A stretch of 64,000 nt of DNA, taken from assembly GCA_028289375.1 (NCBI GenBank), contig JANQQK010000008.1, forward strand, positions 100,825 through 164,824, read 5' to 3'. The position numbers and the translations under genes are program-made. This DNA is from Phycisphaerae bacterium. Its GTDB lineage: Bacteria > Planctomycetota > Phycisphaerae > UBA1845. Positions 1-10,837 of this stretch are shown here, piece after piece (within the stretch, counting starts at the first letter, position 1; every line of letters begins with the position of its first letter). The notes under the pieces were generated by a model that was given only the letters and a program-made list of their open reading frames with translations, was not told the origin of the DNA and made no database searches.

Positions 1-628
1 GGAATCGCTCATGAAATGCGACTTGAGGTGGCGGCGGATTCAACGGCATCGTGGAGTTTGTTAACCACTGATTCAAAATGGGATTCACAATCCGCACTTG
101 ATCTGCCTGCGCGGCAGTACTCATCGGATCGAAGTCCTTCAGATGCAACTCACCCCACGTATCAAAATTGTCACCCCCTGTGACGACGCCGCGGTCCGCA
201 TACGCATTTTCCATGTGGAGCGGTTGGACGAACCGACTGGATGTAATCGCGGTGACGCCCATCGGAGCGTAGTCACCAAGAAAGCTCGTCATTCCGGCTG
301 GTGTCGCGTCGGTCGGCGATTGCACCTTCGTGAGCAATCGTAATGTCGTTTCGGCGGAGTTGGCGGCGGTGGATTGGCTGGTGAATTCGGCGAGTTCGCG
401 GGCGCGGGTCCAGGCGACGGGGAACATGACGGCGGCCATCAGCAGTCCGATGCCGAGGATGACGATGGCGATCATGAGTTCGGCCATGGAGAAAGCGCGG
501 CGCGACGCTTTGCGTCGCGGGGGATTACGGGATCGAGGTCCCGGCGCGCCGGGAGAGGGATCGAGAGGGGCCGACGGTCGTCGGGTTTGGGGGACGAAAA
601 CAGCCTGTTGATCGGTTGGATTGATCAT
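1..628 (-). CDS. Prepilin-type pseudopilin, 3' end beyond window
   Basis: This reading frame starts with ATG at 628 and is still open at the left edge (209 codons seen). After a Pro/Arg-rich leader of about 45 residues comes SRRA, then FSMAELMIAIVILGIG, a class III (prepilin) signal with Glu at +5 and a hydrophobic helix. It therefore probably encodes a pilin or pseudopilin processed by a prepilin peptidase and assembled by the ATPases and platform protein upstream. The residue before the cleavage site is Ala rather than the usual Gly. The ATG overlaps the TGA of the preceding gene (ATGA), so translation is probably coupled. The C-terminal part seen shows no domain I recognise. Confidence 0.8.
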   Translation of the reverse strand, partial: MINPTDQQAVFVPQTRRPSAPLDPSPGAPGPRSRNPPRRKASRRAFSMAELMIAIVILGIGLLMAAVMFPVAWTRARELAEFTSQSTAANSAETTLRLLTKVQSPTDATPAGMTSFLGDYAPMGVTAITSSRFVQPLHMENAYADRGVVTGGDNFDTWGELHLKDFDPMSTAAQADQVRIVNPILNQWLTNSTMPLNPPPPQVAFHERF

Positions 629-1662
629 GGTTCGGGGGTTTCGTTTTCGCCGAGGGGGCCTGTGATGACGGCGCCGGTCTGGGGGACGACGTAGAGGGGT
701 CGGCCTGTGCGGATGAAGATGTCGCGACGCTGTTCGTCGAAGAAGCTGCCCGTATCTTCATTCACGGGAATCTCGGCGAAGATCGACTCGTCGTAGAGCA
801 ATGCGCCGGCGACGCTTGGGAAATTCAGGGCGACCCGGTTGCTACCGTCGTCAGCGACGACGAGTCTTGTGACCTCGCCACCAGATGGATCGGCGGGATC
901 AATCGGCGCATCGTGGTCTGGCATCGCTGGAGTGTCTTGCAGTTGTTTCACACTGACTTGGGCCAACGGCAGACCGGTGACGATACCGGCTTCAACGTCT
1001 GCGAATCCGAAGGCGATGCTGTTGGGCCATTGATCCTCAATGTAGACATCGCGTCCGACCTGGAGTCGGCCATCCTTGGAGAAGAGCATGGTGAAGAAAT
1101 TGCGGTGGTTTTGGGCACCGTCTCGGTCAACGACGTAGTCTTCCGTGCCATCGGGATCGAACATTTCGCTCACCGTCGTGCGCACTTCTTCATCATCCCA
1201 GAGGAACGAATCCGGATCATTCGGATCTTCCAGTTGGATGATGTCCAGCGGGGCGACGCGGAATGGTGGGGAGATGGTCGTGATGGTGTCGGGCAGGATG
1301 CGGAATCGATCGGCGTAGGCGGCTTCGGAGGCGGAGTAGAAAACCGGCTGGACGCTTGTGTCGCCATCGTTCCGTTCGCGTGGGTGGGCTTCGATGATGA
1401 CGCATTTCTGGACGTCGTTGTCGAGGTAGAAGAAGAGGCCTCTTTCGGCGTTGTTGAGTGCTTGCATGCGTGCGGAACGGAGCAGGCCTGTCATGGCGTT
1501 TTCGAGTTCGGCGCGGCTGTTGTCGGCGGTCATGCGTTGGACGGCAGGAACGGTGATGCCGACGAGGATGACAATGACGCCGACGCTGACGACCAACTCG
1601 ACGAGGGTGAAGGCCGGGCGCGTCCGGCGTGCGGTTTGGTGTGGCCTTCGTTTGCGGGTCAT
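625..1662 (-). CDS. Prepilin-type pseudopilin (GspH/GspG-like N-terminus)
   Basis: A 345-residue protein. Residues about 11-45 are RTRPA followed by FTLVELVVSVGVIVILVG, a prepilin methylation/cleavage motif with Glu at +5 and the N-terminal helix used for pilus or pseudopilus packing. The remaining 300 residues are soluble and much longer than a standard GspG or GspH (about 140-190 aa), so it is probably a specialised minor pseudopilin. ATG at 1662 lies 1 nt after the TGA of the upstream gene and the stop overlaps the next start, so it sits inside a tight operon. Ala replaces Gly at -1. Cargo or surface role is not readable from sequence. Confidence 0.82.
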   Translation of the reverse strand: MTRKRRPHQTARRTRPAFTLVELVVSVGVIVILVGITVPAVQRMTADNSRAELENAMTGLLRSARMQALNNAERGLFFYLDNDVQKCVIIEAHPRERNDGDTSVQPVFYSASEAAYADRFRILPDTITTISPPFRVAPLDIIQLEDPNDPDSFLWDDEEVRTTVSEMFDPDGTEDYVVDRDGAQNHRNFFTMLFSKDGRLQVGRDVYIEDQWPNSIAFGFADVEAGIVTGLPLAQVSVKQLQDTPAMPDHDAPIDPADPSGGEVTRLVVADDGSNRVALNFPSVAGALLYDESIFAEIPVNEDTGSFFDEQRRDIFIRTGRPLYVVPQTGAVITGPLGENETPEP

Positions 1663-1663
1663 G

Positions 1664-2620
1664 TCAGTTCGTGCCTGGCTGATAGATGCGCTCGTTGAGC
1701 GTTTGGTCCAGATAAACGTTGTCGGCGTTCAGTGGATTGTTGATGACACTAGCTGTCGTGTCATCATTTCCCGCGAAATCCTGGATGAGATCGGGCGGTT
1801 CGTTGCCGCTGGCGATCCGGAAATCGGTTGAAAATTGATCCTGTCCGTCCGGCCCGTAGGAGACGAGGAGCGGTTGGGCGCGATTCTGCTGGACGAGGTA
1901 GGTGGAGGCGATGAGGCGATCGTTGGTATTTGCGGCAGAAGCGGCGGCGAGATTGTCCGGTGAATTGAAAAAGGTAGCGGGATCCAGCGGGTCGGCGAAC
2001 TTATCGCGAACGGCGAAGTACTGAAGCGGCGTGCCCCAGGTATCGACGTAGTAGGTTAGGACGACGTCGTCGGGGTCGGGCATACCACCGGTATTCATGC
2101 CATCGCGGTCGAGGAACTCATCCCCAGCCACGCGTTGGTATCGACCCGGGATTTTGTCGAGGATGGATGAGGCTGCGTCGCTGTAGAGCCTGATGGCGAG
2201 GACCATGGCTTTGATGTCTGCGTTTTGGACTTCGGAAACGTTGGTCACATTGAGCAGGGTGAGGGTCGCTGGTTCCGTGACGAGGAATCGGTCCGTCGCT
2301 GGTACGCCTACCCTTCCGGGGATGCCGAATCCTTGATCGAAGCCTTCCAATTCGTCGGGCGGATTGGAACCGAAGCGTTCGTCGTAGATCCGGACTTGGT
2401 CACCGCCTGCACTGTACGATATCTTGCCAAATGTCGATTCGCTGGCGAATTGCTCGATGGCGAGGTTGAGGGTCTCCATCACGGCGCGGGTTTCGTTGAC
2501 TCGGCTGCTGGTGATGGCGCTCCCACCGACGCGGACGAGAACAGAGATAAGCAATGCCACGATGGCGATGACGATGACGAGTTCAATGAGGGTGAAGGCG
2601 TTGCGACGCGGTTTCCACAT
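1664..2620 (-). CDS. Prepilin-type pseudopilin
   Basis: A protein of about 318 residues beginning MWKPRRNA and continuing FTLIELVIVIAIVALLIS, the prepilin cleavage/methylation motif and N-terminal transmembrane helix (Glu at +5, Ala at -1). The C-terminal domain is long and unassigned. An in-frame GTG at 2632 would add four residues (MSQN). I prefer the ATG at 2620 because the next gene upstream has the same MWK-type leader; neither start has a clear SD. It lies between two other pseudopilin genes on the same strand and is presumably co-assembled with them. Confidence 0.8.
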   Translation of the reverse strand: MWKPRRNAFTLIELVIVIAIVALLISVLVRVGGSAITSSRVNETRAVMETLNLAIEQFASESTFGKISYSAGGDQVRIYDERFGSNPPDELEGFDQGFGIPGRVGVPATDRFLVTEPATLTLLNVTNVSEVQNADIKAMVLAIRLYSDAASSILDKIPGRYQRVAGDEFLDRDGMNTGGMPDPDDVVLTYYVDTWGTPLQYFAVRDKFADPLDPATFFNSPDNLAAASAANTNDRLIASTYLVQQNRAQPLLVSYGPDGQDQFSTDFRIASGNEPPDLIQDFAGNDDTTASVINNPLNADNVYLDQTLNERIYQPGTN

Positions 2621-2696
2621 GTTCTGGCTCACTTGTGCGTCTTGTCACAGTAATGTGTTCGGATTCGTCTTACACGAGTGATTTCCATTGACCACA

Positions 2697-3755
2697 CTAG
2701 TCTTCGCGATCCCAGTTGGTCACATCATCTTGTGTTCCGTAGACGGCATCTTGGCCCGCACTTATGAGCAAGTACGACTTGCGATTGACTGGTGCATTTC
2801 GGTTGGTGATACCACGATCCAAGATGAAACGCGCAAAGGAATCATCGAATCTCTCATCCGTTGCAACATCGATTCCGCCTGTCCCCGTGACGTTTACCGG
2901 CGTGGATAGGTCCATCTGTGCGATACGACTGCGGAAGCCGTTGACCAGAGGAGGCCCGAAGTCCATACCTCCTATGCTGCCTAGGTCCGACGTACCTGTG
3001 AATTGAAAATTGTCGCGTTGGTCGTAAATGCCAATGTTTCCGGTTCCCCTTTCACTCACCATCAAGCGAGCACCTCGTGAGGCCCTGTAATAGAGGATCG
3101 GCCGTCCCCATGAGTCTGTGAAGAAGGGCATGGCTTGCATCGGCACGAGGTTGGGCAGCGCGTTCTCGTCGATCGTTCCATTGTTTAGAAGATCCTGCAG
3201 GTTCTGCACACTTTGCTGCGTGGCCTGATCGACGAATGAACCACCAACTGACGGATATCTGGGATGAATTGGTTCAAAGCTTTGTTGGGTGCCTGCTTGG
3301 TCAATCGCGTATAGACCTGGCGTTTGCCCCTGATCGTCAGCGGTGAGATTGTCCCACCAGCCAGGATCTCCCCCGAGATCGCGGAATCCGGCGGTGCCCA
3401 GACGGTCAGCGCCGACCAAGCCAAAGGCGAGCAGATTGGCTCCCATCACGGGAACTTCAACCAGCGAATTTGCATCGAACGGATTAACGATGTAGTAGTC
3501 TTGGAGATTCCCCAGCTTCTGCTTGTCCGAACGTGATGGGGGGTAAGCGCCACCCAGCGCCTTTTCATTGTTGTAGCTCTCAAGCCCTTGCGAGATCGAT
3601 GCGAAACGAGCGTCTGTCGCTACGCGCTTCGCGTTGGTACTGACTGCCTGAAAGGTTGGCACAAGCACACCGATCAGGACGATGATGATGCCGACGGCGA
3701 CCATCAACTCGACGATCGTGAACGCATGCCGGGTCGGGGAGTTAAACTTCCACAT
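2697..3755 (-). CDS. Prepilin-type pseudopilin
   Basis: A protein of about 352 residues with leader MWKFNSPTRHA followed by FTIVELMVAVGIIIVLIG (Glu at +5, Ala at -1), then a helix continuing into a long soluble domain. The motif identifies a type II secretion/type IV pilus-like subunit. The frame is open up to 3794, but that start would overlap the upstream gene by 35 nt. The ATG at 3755 follows the upstream TAG by 4 nt and gives a leader like that of the neighbouring gene, so I chose it. The C-terminal domain resembles that of the preceding gene in style (several Asp/Gly-rich turns, YYR segments) but not in any family I can name. Confidence 0.8.
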   Translation of the reverse strand: MWKFNSPTRHAFTIVELMVAVGIIIVLIGVLVPTFQAVSTNAKRVATDARFASISQGLESYNNEKALGGAYPPSRSDKQKLGNLQDYYIVNPFDANSLVEVPVMGANLLAFGLVGADRLGTAGFRDLGGDPGWWDNLTADDQGQTPGLYAIDQAGTQQSFEPIHPRYPSVGGSFVDQATQQSVQNLQDLLNNGTIDENALPNLVPMQAMPFFTDSWGRPILYYRASRGARLMVSERGTGNIGIYDQRDNFQFTGTSDLGSIGGMDFGPPLVNGFRSRIAQMDLSTPVNVTGTGGIDVATDERFDDSFARFILDRGITNRNAPVNRKSYLLISAGQDAVYGTQDDVTNWDRED

Positions 3756-3759
3756 CAAA

Positions 3760-4779
3760 CTAATCGAAGTTCTTGATGTCATCTTCTGTTCCATATAGCC
3801 CGTCGTCGCCGGGGCTTACGAGAATGAAAGTATCGGGGTTGACTGGCCTGATCGTACGGGCGTTGGATTGCTGTGCGATGTCACGGTTGTAAATGAAGCT
3901 GGCCCAGGTATCGTTGGCTTCCAGACCATCGAGATTATCAGGGCAGATCTGCTGAATCTGATGTCCAGCCGTCGCCTTGAATCGCCATCCCGCGAAATTG
4001 CCATTCTCAATAGAACCGGTAAACCCCTCATTGTCAGCGTGGATGTAGGTGAGACTCTCCTCCACGTTGTTTCCCACCCAATTTGCTGCACAAGCGGCCG
4101 CATTGTCCGGGAGATTCGCATTGGCTCCGGAAATCGTCCGCGGGAAGCTTGACGACGCGTAATAAAGAATGGGAAAGCCGAACGGATCGACGAAGACCGG
4201 CAACGTGGAAGCCGGATCGTTCCCATCATTGAAATCCCATCCGCGAAAAATATCATTGTTTACGTTTGGCGCCTGTCCCCGAAGCTCGTTGGTCGGCGTG
4301 ATTTTCACATTGTTGGTTGAAACATAAAGTGGCAGCCCGTCGACGCGATCCGTCACGTTCGCAGGGTCGAGTCCGTACCATCGCAGTTCTTCGCCATTGA
4401 CCGGCCCACCCATGTATTCCGCCGTCTCGGGAACATTGCGCCGCGGGATGTAGCCATTCAGATCACGGCCGAGCATGTAGCGTACAAGCCAATGGGCACC
4501 GTACATGCTCTGCTGGCCCAGTGTCGCGGGATCCTCACGGTATGCGGAGGAGGGGTAGCCGTTGGTACGCCGGTTCTGCTTGGGGTTGTCGGCTTTGAAA
4601 TTCTCCAGACCCTCGGTAATCGACTTGATCGATGCTGCCCCGGCGGCGTTCTTGGCGGATCGCCGTGCACCGCGCATGGCCGGCACGGCGATGGTGATCA
4701 GCAGCGCGATGATCGAAATGGTCACCAGCAGTTCCACGAGGGTGAATCCGCGGCGTCCGGTTCTCTGCATTCGATTCAT
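3760..4779 (-). CDS. Prepilin-type pseudopilin (GspG-like)
   Basis: A 339-residue protein starting MNRMQRTGRRG then FTLVELLVTISIIALLIT, with the classical Gly at -1 and Glu at +5. It is the first pilin-like gene after the platform protein and the only one of the five with the canonical Gly, so it may be the major pseudopilin. The start is decided by the sequence: ATG at 4779 is preceded by a perfect GGAGGT (4786-4791) at 6 nt. An upstream in-frame GTG at 4815 would overlap the PilC/GspF stop and has no such site. The long C-terminal region has no recognised domain. Confidence 0.85.
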   Translation of the reverse strand: MNRMQRTGRRGFTLVELLVTISIIALLITIAVPAMRGARRSAKNAAGAASIKSITEGLENFKADNPKQNRRTNGYPSSAYREDPATLGQQSMYGAHWLVRYMLGRDLNGYIPRRNVPETAEYMGGPVNGEELRWYGLDPANVTDRVDGLPLYVSTNNVKITPTNELRGQAPNVNNDIFRGWDFNDGNDPASTLPVFVDPFGFPILYYASSSFPRTISGANANLPDNAAACAANWVGNNVEESLTYIHADNEGFTGSIENGNFAGWRFKATAGHQIQQICPDNLDGLEANDTWASFIYNRDIAQQSNARTIRPVNPDTFILVSPGDDGLYGTEDDIKNFD

Positions 4780-4807
4780 CCCGATACCTCCCATGCGACT
4801 TCGGCGA

Positions 4808-6076
4808 TCATGCACCCGACGAGACAGACTGAATCAGCGTCACCATCGGCAGGAACAATGCGATAACAATGAAACCCACGATACCACCAAGGATGACGAC
4901 CATCACCGGTTCGAGCAAGGCCACCAATGAACCGACAAGCGTTTCGACCTCATCGTCGTAGTTGTCGGCCACCTTGATGAGCATCTTGTCGAGGTCACCG
5001 GTTTCCTCGCCAACCTCGATCATGTTCGTGACGATACCATCGACCACTTTCGACGCGCGCAGCGGATCGGCGAATGTGTCGCCCTCGCGGATCGAGTCGT
5101 GCACGTTCTCCAGTGCACGGGCGATCACTTCGCTGCCGGCGGTTTCCTTGGTGATGTTGATGGCTTCGAGAATGGGAACGCCTGCGTTGATCAGTGTGCC
5201 CAGCGTTCGGGTGAAACGGGCAACGCCCGTCTTGCTGACGATGCCGCCGAGCACGGGAATACGGTTGATCGCGACGTCGGAGACGTAGCGCCCGCCCTTG
5301 CTCTTGCGCAGCAGTTTGAAGAAAACCAGAAACGCAATCGGCGAGAGGAGCATGACCGCCCACCCGGGTGGCGTTCCGCCAACGACCCAACTGGAGAAAC
5401 CGATCAGCATTTCGGTCACGCCGGGCAGCTTGGTTCCGAAGTCGGCAAAAATTTCCTTAAACTTCGGCACCACGACGATCATGATGCCCGTGACGATACC
5501 GGCGGCGAACGCAATGACCACGATCGGGTAGATCATGGCACCGATGACCTTGCGTTTGAGGCGCTCGGACTTTTCCATGAACTCGGCCAATCGCTGGCAG
5601 ATAACGTCCAACACACCGCCCGTTTCGCCGGCGGCGATCATGTTCACGTAGAGTCGGTTGAAGGCTTTGGGATGCTTGGCGAACGCTTCGGAGAGCGTTG
5701 CACCACCTTCGACATCGTCGGCGACCTGGTGGAGCGTGTTTTTCATCACACCGGGTTTCTGCTGATCGGCGAGAATCTGGATGCTGCGGAGGATGGGCAA
5801 CCCTGCGTCCTGAAGCGTCGACAGCTGGCGGGTGAACTGCGTGATGACTTTCGTCTTCACACCACCAATCGATATGGTGATTGCGCCGCCTTTTTTCTTC
5901 TTGGCGACGGCCCCACCGCCGGCGGCTGCTTTCTTACCGCCCTTTTCGCGGATGCGGGTTGGGAAATAGCCGAGGCTTCGGATCTTGGCGAGAGCGTCCT
6001 TGCTGGACGGTGCTTCGATCTCGTCCTTGACCTCCTGGCCGGCCTGGTTCATCGCTTCGTATACGAATTTCGGCAT
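4808..6076 (-). CDS. gspF: PilC/GspF-type inner-membrane platform protein
   Basis: A 422-residue protein with the two tandem GspF domains of type II secretion and type IV pilus platform proteins. The first follows a Lys/Ala/Gly-rich linker (about residues 45-65) and contains FTRQLSTLQDAGLPILRS. The second contains FTRTLGTLINAGVPILEA. Hydrophobic segments lie near residues 180-205, 235-250 and at the C-terminus. The protein anchors the assembly ATPase and extracts or inserts pilin subunits in the inner membrane. It lies between the ATPase gene and the pseudopilin genes, the usual order. The length is typical of the family. It could belong to either a pilus or a secretion system; no secretin gene is in the window to decide. 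Confidence 0.95.
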   Translation of the reverse strand: MPKFVYEAMNQAGQEVKDEIEAPSSKDALAKIRSLGYFPTRIREKGGKKAAAGGGAVAKKKKGGAITISIGGVKTKVITQFTRQLSTLQDAGLPILRSIQILADQQKPGVMKNTLHQVADDVEGGATLSEAFAKHPKAFNRLYVNMIAAGETGGVLDVICQRLAEFMEKSERLKRKVIGAMIYPIVVIAFAAGIVTGIMIVVVPKFKEIFADFGTKLPGVTEMLIGFSSWVVGGTPPGWAVMLLSPIAFLVFFKLLRKSKGGRYVSDVAINRIPVLGGIVSKTGVARFTRTLGTLINAGVPILEAINITKETAGSEVIARALENVHDSIREGDTFADPLRASKVVDGIVTNMIEVGEETGDLDKMLIKVADNYDDEVETLVGSLVALLEPVMVVILGGIVGFIVIALFLPMVTLIQSVSSGA

Positions 6077-6120
6077 AACCTGATCCTCGTCGGGGAATCT
6101 CGTCGCGAACTGCGCGACGC

Positions 6121-7881
6121 CTAATCCTCCGTAATCGTCTCCTTGACCACTTCCTCGATCGTCGTGACGCCGTCATAGATCGCCCGCAGGCCCGATTCGC
6201 GCAGGGTTCGCATCCCGCGTTTCATGGCTTCGGCGCGCAGCACGTTGGTGGAAGCGCGACGCATGATCAGATCCCGCAGCGTATCGTCCATGACCATGAT
6301 CTCGAACAACGCGGTTCGGCCTCGGTAGCCGGTGTTGTTGCAGAAGTCGCAACCCTTTCCATAGTAAAGGGTTCGGTCGCCAATGTCGTCCGGGGTGAGG
6401 TTCAGCTCCATCAGAAGCTCTTCGGTTGGCTCGAAGGGTTGGCGGCAGTTCTTGCAAATACGCCGCACGAGCCTCTGAGCCACGATGGCTTCGATGGTGG
6501 CGGTCACCAGGAACGACTCCAGCCCCAGATCCAGCAAGCGCGCAATGGAAGACGGGGCATCGTTCGTATGCAAGGTCGAGAAAACCAGGTGTCCGGTCAA
6601 AGCAGCCTGGACGGCGATCTGGGCGGTTTCAAGGTCACGAACCTCACCCACGAGGATCACGTCGGGGTCCTGACGGAGGAAACTGCGAAGTGCCTTGGCG
6701 AATGTCAGGCCAACTTCCGTTCTCACTTGAACTTGTACAAGGCCATCGATGTCGTACTCGACCGGGTCCTCGGCCGTGAGAATCTTGGTATCCGGGGAAT
6801 TCAGGGTGTTCAGGGCGGCGTAGAGTGTGGTCGTTTTACCCGAGCCGGTGGGTCCGGTGACCACGACGATGCCGTTGGGCTTGCGGATGAGCTGGTTGAA
6901 GACGTGCTGGTCGTCTTCGCGCAGGCCGATCTTGTCGAGGTCGAGCTGGACATTGGAGCGGTCGAGCACACGCATGACGACGCTCTCGCCGAACATGGTG
7001 GGCAGCACGGCGACACGAAGGTCGACCGGGTTGCCGCCGACAGACAGCTCGATGCGACCATCCTGTGGAAGACGTCGTTCGGCGATGTCGAGGTGGGACA
7101 TGACCTTCACACGAGACGCGATGGCCATCGCGATGTACTTGGGCGGCGGGATCATGTCGTAGAGAACACCGTCGATGCGGTAGCGCATCTTGAATTCGTC
7201 TTCGAATGGCTCGAAGTGGATGTCACTGGCTTTGTCCTTGATGGCCTGGAGCAGGACGAGGTTGAGCAGACGCTTGACGGGGTTGGCGTCGGCGAGGCCT
7301 TTGAGTTCGTCGAGGTCGACGGATTCGCCGCGGTCAGCGAATGCGGCGAGATCGGTGTCGGACTCGATTTCGTCGATGATGCCGGTGATCGTCTCCATGG
7401 CGCCTTCGGGGTAGTACTTGTCGAGGGCTTTTTGGAGCGATTCGGAGTCGCTGATGGCGGCTTTGACCTCGAACCCCATGAGGGTGTTGAGGTCGTCTGT
7501 GGCGCGGAAGTTGTCCGGGCTGCACATCGCGACCGAGAGTACGTTGGCGTTTGGATCGTAATCGAAGGGGATGATCTTGTACGTGTTGGCCATCTGAGCC
7601 GGCACGCGATCGATGACCTCTTGTGGGATCTCAATGCTGTCGAGACTGACCGGCTCCATGCCGACCTGGCAGGCGAGGGCGAGATTGAGTTGATCATCCG
7701 TGATGTGGCCTGCTTCGACGAGGATGGCGCCGATGGGCCCACCTCGCTGTTTTTGGATCGCAAGGGCGTCCTGGACGTCCTTGCGTTTGAGCAGGCCCAT
7801 CTTGATGAGGACACGGCCTATCTGACGGCCTCTTAGTTGTTCGATGGGTGGGATCTTCATGCTTCCTAGGGCGGTGCTCAT
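6121..7881 (-). CDS. pilB: PilB/GspE-type assembly ATPase
   Basis: A 586-residue AAA-like secretion ATPase that powers pilin polymerisation from the cytoplasmic face. An N-terminal MshEN/T2SSE_N domain (about residues 10-160, GRVLIKMGLLKRKDVQDAL) is followed by the ATPase core. The core has Walker A GPTGSGKTTTLYAAL, Asp box LTAEDPVEY, Walker B DVILVGEVRD, and His box GHLVFSTLHTNDA. A zinc-binding tetracysteine follows as CKNC and CDFC. The next gene encodes the PilC/GspF partner, 44 nt downstream. A second, different ATPase of the same family is encoded at 9110-10837. ATG at 7881 is taken as start; a second ATG 21 nt in is possible. Confidence 0.95.
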   Translation of the reverse strand: MSTALGSMKIPPIEQLRGRQIGRVLIKMGLLKRKDVQDALAIQKQRGGPIGAILVEAGHITDDQLNLALACQVGMEPVSLDSIEIPQEVIDRVPAQMANTYKIIPFDYDPNANVLSVAMCSPDNFRATDDLNTLMGFEVKAAISDSESLQKALDKYYPEGAMETITGIIDEIESDTDLAAFADRGESVDLDELKGLADANPVKRLLNLVLLQAIKDKASDIHFEPFEDEFKMRYRIDGVLYDMIPPPKYIAMAIASRVKVMSHLDIAERRLPQDGRIELSVGGNPVDLRVAVLPTMFGESVVMRVLDRSNVQLDLDKIGLREDDQHVFNQLIRKPNGIVVVTGPTGSGKTTTLYAALNTLNSPDTKILTAEDPVEYDIDGLVQVQVRTEVGLTFAKALRSFLRQDPDVILVGEVRDLETAQIAVQAALTGHLVFSTLHTNDAPSSIARLLDLGLESFLVTATIEAIVAQRLVRRICKNCRQPFEPTEELLMELNLTPDDIGDRTLYYGKGCDFCNNTGYRGRTALFEIMVMDDTLRDLIMRRASTNVLRAEAMKRGMRTLRESGLRAIYDGVTTIEEVVKETITED

Positions 7882-7908
7882 GGTGCGTGCGCTGTTTCGT
7901 TTGCGGTT

Positions 7909-9054
<1,146 letters not shown>

Positions 9055-9109
9055 TCAGTCGGTTCCTGTTTGCGTTATCGATTTCGTTGGTGCTGCTCAT
9101 TGTTCACGG

Positions 9110-10837
9110 TTACTCGGCCTCGGTTTCCGCTTCAACGACGCCCTCTGCCTGGGTGATGCGTGCGACTTCTTCGGCAGTGGTGATGCCCTTGAGGACTTTC
9201 AACTTGCCATCATCGGCGAGTGTGTACATGCCGGTGGCTCGGGCGGCGCGGCGCAATTCGCTGGTTGGCGCACGATTGAACGCCAGTTCGCGCAATTCGT
9301 TGTTCATCTGCAGCATCTCGAAGATGCCCTGTCGTCCTTTGTATCCGCTGCCACCGCAACGACCGCATCCGGCGCCTTTGTAGAACGTTTTTCCGGTCCA
9401 CTCATCGTCGGTGAAGCCGATCATGCGCATTTTGAACTTGTCGGGCTTGGGATCCTCAACCTTGCACTCCTTGCAGATCGTGCGGACCAGTCGCTGGGCC
9501 ATGATTGCCTGGATCGAACTGGCGACGAGGAACGGCTTGATGCCCATGTCGATCAAGCGCGTGATGGCCGACGGCGCGTCGTTGGTGTGCAGCGTGCTGA
9601 ACACAAGGTGACCGGTGAGGGCGGCCTGAATGGCGACCTCGCCGACCTCTTTGTCACGAATCTCACCGACAAGGATGATGTTGGGTGCCTGTCGCAGCAT
9701 GGAGCGGAGGATGCGTGCGAAGTCGAGCCCGATGTCCTCGCGGACCTGACACTGGTTGATGCCGGGGATGTTGTACTCGACCGGGTCTTCGGCGGTGATG
9801 ATCTTCTTGTCGGGTCGGTTCAGATCCTGCAGCGCGGAATAGAGCGTGGTCGTTTTGCCGGAACCGGTTGGCCCTGTGACGAGGAAAATGCCATTCGGAC
9901 GTCGAATGATCTTCTGGAACTTCTTGAAATCATGCTCTTCGAAACCGAGGGCTGTAATACCGACGGTCACGTTCTCAGGCCGGAGAATACGCAGGACGAT
10001 GCTCTCGCCGTGGTAGCTTGGGCAGGCGGATACACGGAAGTCGATAAAGCCGCTGCCGATTTTCATCTTGATACGGCCATCCTGCGGGATGCGCTTCTCG
10101 GCGATGTCCATACCCGAGATGATCTTCATGCGGGTGGTGACGGCTGACTGCATGTTCTTGGGGATGTCGTCGCGCACGTGGCAGACACCGTCGATGCGGT
10201 AGCGAACGCGGACGCGGTTGCCCATCGGTTCGATGTGGATGTCACTGGCGCTGGATGTCACGCCCTCGACGATGATCAAATTGATGAGGCGAACAATCGG
10301 GGCGTCCTCTTCGCTGTCGTCGGCGAGCTTGAGGGCTTCGTTTTCCTCGATGTCGGGCGCATCGTGGTCGATGCTGGCCATCGTCTTGGACATCTCTTCC
10401 GTCATGGGGTTGACGAATTTCTCGATGAAGTCCTTGACGCGGTTGGCCGGTGCGAGGGCGGGGATGAGTTCCTTGTTCAGGCGGAAGCGGAGCAGGTCGA
10501 GCGTTTCGAGATCGAGCGGATCGGTGATGACGACTTTAAGGCGACCTCCCTCTTCACCGAGTGGGACGACTTGATGCTGGCGAATGACGTCCTCTGGGAG
10601 CAATTCGAGCAGTTCCTGGCCGACCGATTCGCTGTCGAGTTCGACGTAATCCATGCCGAACTGGCTGGCGAGGGCGCGATAGACGTTGTCGTCGTCCGTG
10701 AAGTCCAGCTCGACGAGGGCTTCGCCAATGCGTTTGTGGTGGTCTCTTGCGTAATTGAGGGCTGTTTCGAGCTGTTCGGCGGTGATGACCCCGTCTTTGA
10801 GGAGGATCTCGCCGAGTTTGTACTTGCTTCTTGCCAC
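9110..10837 (-). CDS. Second PilB/GspE-type assembly ATPase
   Basis: A 575-residue ATPase of the GspE/PilB family, first gene of the operon as seen here. It has an MshEN domain (KLGEILLKDGVITAEQLETAL), Walker A GPTGSGKTTTLYSAL, the Asp box ITAEDPVEY, Walker B NIILVGEIRD, the His box GHLVFSTLHTNDA and the zinc tetracysteine CKEC ... CGRCGG. It differs clearly from the ATPase at 6121-7881, so this is not a recent duplication. The two enzymes may serve alternative assembly tasks or act as a hetero-oligomer; the sequence does not decide. The gene is divergent from ppdK; no convincing promoter was seen on the minus strand between 10838 and 11021. Confidence 0.94.
   Translation of the reverse strand: MARSKYKLGEILLKDGVITAEQLETALNYARDHHKRIGEALVELDFTDDDNVYRALASQFGMDYVELDSESVGQELLELLPEDVIRQHQVVPLGEEGGRLKVVITDPLDLETLDLLRFRLNKELIPALAPANRVKDFIEKFVNPMTEEMSKTMASIDHDAPDIEENEALKLADDSEEDAPIVRLINLIIVEGVTSSASDIHIEPMGNRVRVRYRIDGVCHVRDDIPKNMQSAVTTRMKIISGMDIAEKRIPQDGRIKMKIGSGFIDFRVSACPSYHGESIVLRILRPENVTVGITALGFEEHDFKKFQKIIRRPNGIFLVTGPTGSGKTTTLYSALQDLNRPDKKIITAEDPVEYNIPGINQCQVREDIGLDFARILRSMLRQAPNIILVGEIRDKEVGEVAIQAALTGHLVFSTLHTNDAPSAITRLIDMGIKPFLVASSIQAIMAQRLVRTICKECKVEDPKPDKFKMRMIGFTDDEWTGKTFYKGAGCGRCGGSGYKGRQGIFEMLQMNNELRELAFNRAPTSELRRAARATGMYTLADDGKLKVLKGITTAEEVARITQAEGVVEAETEAE

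Noticed and set aside
5099..7836. Long plus-strand frames (5099-6124 and 6439-7836) opposite the platform protein and PilB genes
   Set aside because: Both are shadows of well-supported minus-strand genes; their His/Asp/Val-rich composition is a complement artefact.
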